64,000 nucleotides of DNA from Ruminococcus sp. Phil11 (GTDB lineage Bacteria; Bacillota; Clostridia; Oscillospirales; Ruminococcaceae): contig MSGZ01000009.1 in NCBI GenBank assembly GCA_001940925.1, positions 113,908-177,907 on the forward strand, read 5' to 3'. Below are positions 59,659-64,000 of this stretch, in pieces. Below the pieces are notes generated by a model. The model was not told the DNA's origin. It ran no database searches and was given only the letters and a program-made list of their open reading frames with translations. Position numbers and translations under genes: made by a program. The stretch's first letter is position 1, and each line of letters starts with the position of its first letter.

Positions 59659-61454
59659 ACCGTCAACTGAAACGGATGCTTGCAGCCGGATGCTGTGCTC
59701 TGATCGTGATCTTGAGCAGCATCCGGCTGCTTTTGCCGCTGCCCGCATCCGGCTATGACGCAGCGGACTGCGCAGCACTTGCGGCAGAGATCCTCGACCG
59801 GGAAAGCGGCGGCGATCTTTCCGGCTGGCTGACGGATACGCTGCCGGAGAAAACCGGGCTCAGCTCGTCGGACTGGTACGCGATGATCTTGGTGCAGCGC
59901 GGATATGACTGCTCCGCCTATGCATCGGCACTCCGGGCACATATTGAAGCAAATGACGAGCCCTCCGCGACCTCGCGTGAGCGTTTGGCACTTGCATTGA
60001 CCGCCTGTGACGCATCCGCGGCGGATTCTCAACTCTGTACGGAGCTGCTTGACGGCAGTGCGGGCAAAATGGGCATCATGAGCTGGATCTTTGCGCTGCA
60101 TCTGATCAACAACGGCGTATCCTCCGCACAGTATTCCGGTGAGCAGATCGTCACTGAGCTGACCGCCCGGCAGGCTCCGGACGGCGGCTGGTCACTGGCG
60201 GGTGATTTCGGCGACCCCGACGTTACCGCGATGACGCTGCAGGCGATCGCGCCGTACCGGGATGCACCTTTCGTATCAGGCGCAGTTGAACGCGGCATGC
60301 AGTATCTGGCCGAGGCACAGCTTGACAGCGGTGCCTACCGCAGCTTCGGTACGGAGAATCCGGAGAGTACGGCGCAGGTCTGGATCGCGCTTTGTTCGCT
60401 GGGGGATGACCCGCTGACGGACAGCCGCTTCATCAAAAACGGGCATACGCTGCTGGACGGCATCCTGCAATTCCGCATTGCGCCGGGCAGTTATGCGCAT
60501 ACGGCAGGCGGCACGGAAAGCAGTCTGGCAGCCGTGCAGACTTGCCTTGCTCTGACTGCCGAGGAAATGTACCGGAACGGTGCCGGCTCGGTGCTGCTGT
60601 TTCACGGTGCGGAGCCGTCTCTCCCGGAAGAACCGGCTGTGACCGCTCCGCCGCAGTCTGATCCGCAGTCTGTGCAGACCGTTCCCGCTGTAACAGAATC
60701 ACAGCAGACGACTGCCGCTGTCAGTGCATCCGAAATCACCGGAACAGAATCCGCAGCTGTCACATCGCAGACCGTGCGTGCTTCTTCCGTATGCGATACG
60801 ACGCTGACAACGGCACTGACCGCCGCTGTCTCCGCGGAGACAGTCCGCACGACCGCGCCGCCGCAGGACCCGCGCAGCGATACCGAAAAATACCCCTACC
60901 GCATTCCGCTGACCGCCGCGGTCTGGATCATCGGGGCGATTCTGGCGGTGATCTGCCTGATACGCAAACGCCGCAGCCCGAAAACCTATCTGACGCTAGC
61001 AGGCATCTGTGCCGTCCTGACAGGGCTCATCTGGTTTATCAGGATCGAATCGCCGGAGCATTTCTATCAGGCCGAGCTGAAAACCGGCGGCGGAACGGTC
61101 ACCATGGAGATTCGCTGCGATGTGATCTGCGGGATGCCCGGCAGTGAGAGGTATCCTTCTGACGGCGTTATCATGCCGCTGACAGAATTTTCGATTGCGC
61201 CGGACGAAACCGCACTCGCGCTGCTCTATGACGCTGTCAAGGCGTATACGCTGCAGATTGAGGTGGACGGTATTTCCGGGGAAGCCGTGGAAACCGCGTA
61301 TGTACGCGGAATCGCATCACTCTATGAATTTGATTTCGGTGATCTGTCCGGCTGGACATATACCGTGAACGGCGAGCGGCCGTCTGTCGGCTGCGGCGCG
61401 TATCATCTGCAGGACGGCGACCGCGTCGTCTGGGCATATACCGTCAGTCTGTAA
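59655..61454 (+). CDS. DUF4430 surface protein 2, alpha-toroid plus beta domain (transcobalamin-like)
   Basis: A 599-residue protein overlapping the previous stop by four bases (ATGA). An N-terminal helix (~9-30) is followed by an alpha/alpha-toroid-type domain (~35-320) with repeats such as QAPDGGWSLAGDFGDPDVTAMTLQAIAPY, as in terpenoid cyclase-like and transcobalamin folds. A Thr/Ser/Pro linker (~325-410), two transmembrane helices (~418-475) and a C-terminal DUF4430 domain (~480-599; GWTYTVNGERPSVGCGAYHLQDGDRVVWAYTV) come next. Animal transcobalamin has the same two domains side by side; here they are split by the two helices, which keep both outside. Likely a B12-binding partner for the ECF transporter. 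Confidence 0.85.
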   Translation: MNRQLKRMLAAGCCALIVILSSIRLLLPLPASGYDAADCAALAAEILDRESGGDLSGWLTDTLPEKTGLSSSDWYAMILVQRGYDCSAYASALRAHIEANDEPSATSRERLALALTACDASAADSQLCTELLDGSAGKMGIMSWIFALHLINNGVSSAQYSGEQIVTELTARQAPDGGWSLAGDFGDPDVTAMTLQAIAPYRDAPFVSGAVERGMQYLAEAQLDSGAYRSFGTENPESTAQVWIALCSLGDDPLTDSRFIKNGHTLLDGILQFRIAPGSYAHTAGGTESSLAAVQTCLALTAEEMYRNGAGSVLLFHGAEPSLPEEPAVTAPPQSDPQSVQTVPAVTESQQTTAAVSASEITGTESAAVTSQTVRASSVCDTTLTTALTAAVSAETVRTTAPPQDPRSDTEKYPYRIPLTAAVWIIGAILAVICLIRKRRSPKTYLTLAGICAVLTGLIWFIRIESPEHFYQAELKTGGGTVTMEIRCDVICGMPGSERYPSDGVIMPLTEFSIAPDETALALLYDAVKAYTLQIEVDGISGEAVETAYVRGIASLYEFDFGDLSGWTYTVNGERPSVGCGAYHLQDGDRVVWAYTVSL

Positions 61455-61470
61455 GAAGGGAGGCGCAGCG

Positions 61471-62349
61471 ATGCGTGCATTTGAAGCGATGAATCCCGCG
61501 GCGGTCACGGTCACGCTGCTGCTGACCGCCTGCATTACGATCTTCTGCTTGGAGCCGGTGCTGCTCGGCATATCGCTGGCCTGTGCGATCGCGTATTATC
61601 TGATGCGGAACGGCTGCCGTCATGCCGCCTTTCATATCGGCGCGCTTGGGATGCCGCTGCTGTTCGCGCTGCTGAATCCGCTGTGGAATCAGCACGGCGA
61701 AACGGTGCTGTTCATCATCAATCAGCGCGCGATCACGCAGGAGGCACTGTTTTACGGCGGTGTGACGGGTCTGCGTCTGGCGGCGGTGTTTTACTGGTTC
61801 CGCAATTTCTCCGACCTGATGACGAGCGAAAAGCTGTTTTATCTGTTCCGCGGATTCTCCCCGAAGCTTGCGCTGATCTTTACGATGGCGGTGCGGAATC
61901 TCTCGCTGTTCCGTGCGCAGGCCAAAAAGATCCAGACGGCGCAGCGGGCTTTGGGGCTTTACCGCGAGGGGCATCTGATCGACGATCTGCGCGGCGGGAT
62001 GCGCGTGTTTTCGATTTTGCTGACATGGGCACTGGAAAACGGCATCACGGCCGCGAACAGCATGTCCGCACGCGGCTACGGCAGCGGAAAACGCAGCAGC
62101 TTCACGTATTTCCGCTGGCATAACGGCGATATCGTCCTGCTGCTGATGTCTTTGATCCTCGCCGCGTTTGTGATTGATGCCGCATTCAGGGGTATCCTGA
62201 CATGGCAGTTTTATCCGCAGCGGATCCCGCCTGCTGTGACGCTGCCGTATCTGGCGGCACTTGCTGCATATACCGCACTGGCGATGCTGCCGGTGATCTA
62301 TGAGGGAAAGGAGGTGCTGACATGGCACTGCTTGCGGCGGAGCATCTGA
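61471..62349 (+). CDS. ECF transporter T component
   Basis: A 292-residue membrane protein of the EcfT/CbiQ family with five to six helices and the two cytoplasmic coupling motifs ALGLYREG and MSARGYGSGKR (A-R-G type), which contact the ATPases. GGGAGG precedes the ATG. It overlaps the ATPase gene by 28 bases. The family joins a substrate-binding S component to ATPases; no S component gene is in the visible part, so it lies beyond the window or elsewhere. Confidence 0.92.
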   Translation: MRAFEAMNPAAVTVTLLLTACITIFCLEPVLLGISLACAIAYYLMRNGCRHAAFHIGALGMPLLFALLNPLWNQHGETVLFIINQRAITQEALFYGGVTGLRLAAVFYWFRNFSDLMTSEKLFYLFRGFSPKLALIFTMAVRNLSLFRAQAKKIQTAQRALGLYREGHLIDDLRGGMRVFSILLTWALENGITAANSMSARGYGSGKRSSFTYFRWHNGDIVLLLMSLILAAFVIDAAFRGILTWQFYPQRIPPAVTLPYLAALAAYTALAMLPVIYEGKEVLTWHCLRRSI

Positions 62350-63962
62350 CCGTAACATTTCCGGAATGTGAAGCTCCGGTTTTATCCGACGTTTCCTTTT
62401 CGCTGAACGCCGGGGATTTTGCCGTGCTCTGCGGCGCGACCGGCTGCGGCAAAACCACGCTTCTGCGGATGTGCAAGCCGGAGCTGACGCCGCTTTGTAC
62501 GCAGTCCGGCAGCATTTCCTTTGACGGGCAGCCGCTTTCCGCGCTCGATAACAGGACATCCGCAGCAAAGATCGGCTTTGTGATGCAGCATCCCGAGCAG
62601 CAGATCGTGACCGACCGTGTCTGGCATGAGCTGGCCTTCGGGCTGGAAAACCTCAATACGCCGCCTGATATCATGCGGCGGCGCATCGCGGAGATCGCAT
62701 CGTATTTCGGGATTGAGGAGCTGCTTGACCGTGACCCCGCGACGCTTTCCGGCGGACAGAAGCAGCTGCTGAATCTCGCGAGCGTTATGATCATGCAGCC
62801 GCAGCTTCTGCTTCTGGACGAGCCGACTGCGCAGCTTGACCCGATCGCGGCAGCGGATTTTCTGACGACGCTGCAGCGTCTGAACCGGGATTTTTCCGTG
62901 ACGATTCTGCTGGCGGAGCACCGTCTGGAGGAGGTCATCCCGCACAGCACGACGCTGCTGCTCATGGAGCAGGGCACGGTCATCATGCAGGATGCGCCGC
63001 GGGCTCTGCTGCAAAAACTGCCGGCAGATGCTCCGGTACTTGCAGGGATGCCTGCTGCAGTCCGGCTGTATCACGCGCTCGGGATGCGCGGGAAATGTCC
63101 GCTTTCGGTCAGCGAAGCAAGGCAGAACCTGATGCCGCAGCTTTCCTGTGCCTGCGATCATCTGCCGGAGCCTGCACCGCGTCCGGAAACGGAACCGGCG
63201 GTACAGATCACCGGGGCATATTTCCGCTATGAAAAAAACGGGCGCGACATTCTCAACGACCTGACATTTTCCGTGCAGACCGGTGCGCTTTACTGCCTGA
63301 TCGGCGGAAACGGCGCGGGCAAATCAACGGTGCTCGGGGTGCTGTCCGGGCTGAATCGCTGCTATGCGGGTAAGGTCATGATCTTCGGCAAACGCATTCA
63401 GGATTATAAGCACCGCAGCCTGCATCAGAACTGCGTGACGCTTCTGCCGCAGGATGTGCAGACCGTGTTCCTGCGGAATACCGCGGCAGAGGAGCTGGCC
63501 GAGATCGACAGGCATTACGCGGAGACACTCGCGGATTTCCCGTTTGATTTCACGCCGCTGCTCTCCCGGCACCCCTATGATCTGAGCGGCGGTGAGCAGC
63601 AGCTTCTGGCACTGGCTAAGGTCATGCTGACAAAGCCGCGGCTGCTTTTGCTGGACGAGCCGACCAAGGGGCTCGATGCACAGTCAAAGGCGCGGCTGGC
63701 TGACGTTCTGCACGGCCTGACGGCGCAGGGCGTGACCGTCCTCATGGTAACGCATGACATTGAATTTGCCGCCTGTCACGCCGACCGCTGCGGATTTCTC
63801 TCCCGCGGCGCGCTGATCTCTGCGGATATCCCGACGCGCTTTTTCTCGGAAAACGCGTTTTATACGACCGCCGCGAGCCGCATTTCCCGCGGGTATTACC
63901 GGCAGACTGTCACCGTGGAGCAGGTCGTGCAGCTTGGCGAACAGAACGGAGGATGCAGATGA
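62322..63962 (+). CDS. ECF transporter dual ATPase
   Basis: A 546-residue protein with two fused ABC ATPase domains. Domain 1 (~1-240) has GATGCGKTT, LSGGQKQLLNLA and LLLDEPTAQLDP; domain 2 (~290-525) has GGNGAGKST, LSGGEQQLLALA and LLLDEPTKGLDAQ. Both are complete, so both sites can work; this equals EcfA plus EcfA' in one chain. AAAGGAGG precedes the ATG. With the T component it forms the energy module, here most likely for cobalamin. Its stop overlaps the next start (ATGA). Confidence 0.95.
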   Translation: MALLAAEHLTVTFPECEAPVLSDVSFSLNAGDFAVLCGATGCGKTTLLRMCKPELTPLCTQSGSISFDGQPLSALDNRTSAAKIGFVMQHPEQQIVTDRVWHELAFGLENLNTPPDIMRRRIAEIASYFGIEELLDRDPATLSGGQKQLLNLASVMIMQPQLLLLDEPTAQLDPIAAADFLTTLQRLNRDFSVTILLAEHRLEEVIPHSTTLLLMEQGTVIMQDAPRALLQKLPADAPVLAGMPAAVRLYHALGMRGKCPLSVSEARQNLMPQLSCACDHLPEPAPRPETEPAVQITGAYFRYEKNGRDILNDLTFSVQTGALYCLIGGNGAGKSTVLGVLSGLNRCYAGKVMIFGKRIQDYKHRSLHQNCVTLLPQDVQTVFLRNTAAEELAEIDRHYAETLADFPFDFTPLLSRHPYDLSGGEQQLLALAKVMLTKPRLLLLDEPTKGLDAQSKARLADVLHGLTAQGVTVLMVTHDIEFAACHADRCGFLSRGALISADIPTRFFSENAFYTTAASRISRGYYRQTVTVEQVVQLGEQNGGCR

Positions 63963-64000
63963 AGCTGCTTGTGATCGACGTACAGAATGCGGTTTATACG
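63959..64000 (+). CDS. Isochorismatase-like cysteine hydrolase, 3' end missing
   Basis: Only the first 14 codons are in the window. MKLLVIDVQNAVYT matches the N-terminus of the isochorismatase/nicotinamidase-type cysteine hydrolases (LLVIDVQN with the catalytic Asp). GGAGG precedes the ATG, which overlaps the ATPase stop, so it belongs to the riboswitch-controlled operon. Confidence 0.7.
   Translation, partial: MKLLVIDVQNAVYT

Overview
The window looks like a chromosomal piece of a cellulolytic gut or rumen Ruminococcus (Oscillospiraceae, Bacillota). Five secreted proteins carry dockerin modules, including a GH9/CBM3-type cellulase, a CE2-type acetylxylan esterase and a subtilase. There is a sortase-assembled pilus, class III (anaerobic) ribonucleotide reductase, a T-box and a cobalamin riboswitch, and many promoters close to TTGACA-17-TATAAT. 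Assignment is from gene content only.

Layout. 1-2.6 kb: tail of a SpoIID-like protein and a dockerin-bearing esterase. 2.6-4.8 kb: extragenic palindromes, then homoserine dehydrogenase and an ACT-domain protein (minus). 5.2-9.4 kb: nrdG-nrdD-trxB behind two NrdR-like boxes; NrdD carries a fused glutaredoxin-like domain. 9.4-12.2 kb: ECF sigma factor, putative anti-sigma factor and a dockerin protein, with an ECF-type promoter in front. 12.3-17.7 kb: Leu T-box and leuA-leuC-leuD-GNAT-leuB. 17.7-18.4 kb: AT-rich regulatory region.

18.4-30.8 kb is the most interesting part: a RiPP (modified peptide) cluster. It holds a radical SAM/SPASM maturase, a TIGR04066-like maturation protein, an acyl-carrier-like protein lacking the carrier serine, seven tandem Cys-containing precursors, an ABC exporter, a MacA-like adaptor, a MacB/FtsX-like permease, and a LuxC-like reductase with a LuxE-like acyl-protein synthetase. 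Every precursor lies in a roughly 300-350 bp unit whose noncoding parts form hairpins that vary in sequence but stay paired.

30.8-35.2 kb (minus): RlmD-type methyltransferase, then a GlpA-like dehydrogenase/FAD oxidoreductase/DUF1667 operon. 35.2-41.8 kb (minus): signal peptidase I, pilus-associated adhesin, LPXTG pilin and class C sortase. 42-49.8 kb: small membrane protein, phosphoribosyltransferase-like protein, a small hypothetical, a 1707-residue dockerin-bearing subtilase with BspA-like repeats, and pta. 49.9-53.8 kb (minus): a second, compact RiPP locus (51-residue Cys-rich precursor plus radical SAM/SPASM enzyme) directly followed by hflX and glycerate kinase. 53.8-58.3 kb: a membrane protein, a cohesin-like/dockerin protein and a GH9 cellulase that share an almost identical mRNA leader, and a MIF-like tautomerase just behind the cellulase. 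58.4-64 kb: a cobalamin riboswitch governing two DUF4430 (transcobalamin-like) surface proteins and an ECF T component plus dual ATPase, then the start of an isochorismatase-like gene cut by the window edge.

Taken together: extracellular plant-fibre degradation and adhesion, amino-acid and anaerobic nucleotide metabolism, vitamin B12 capture, and two independent radical-SAM peptide systems.
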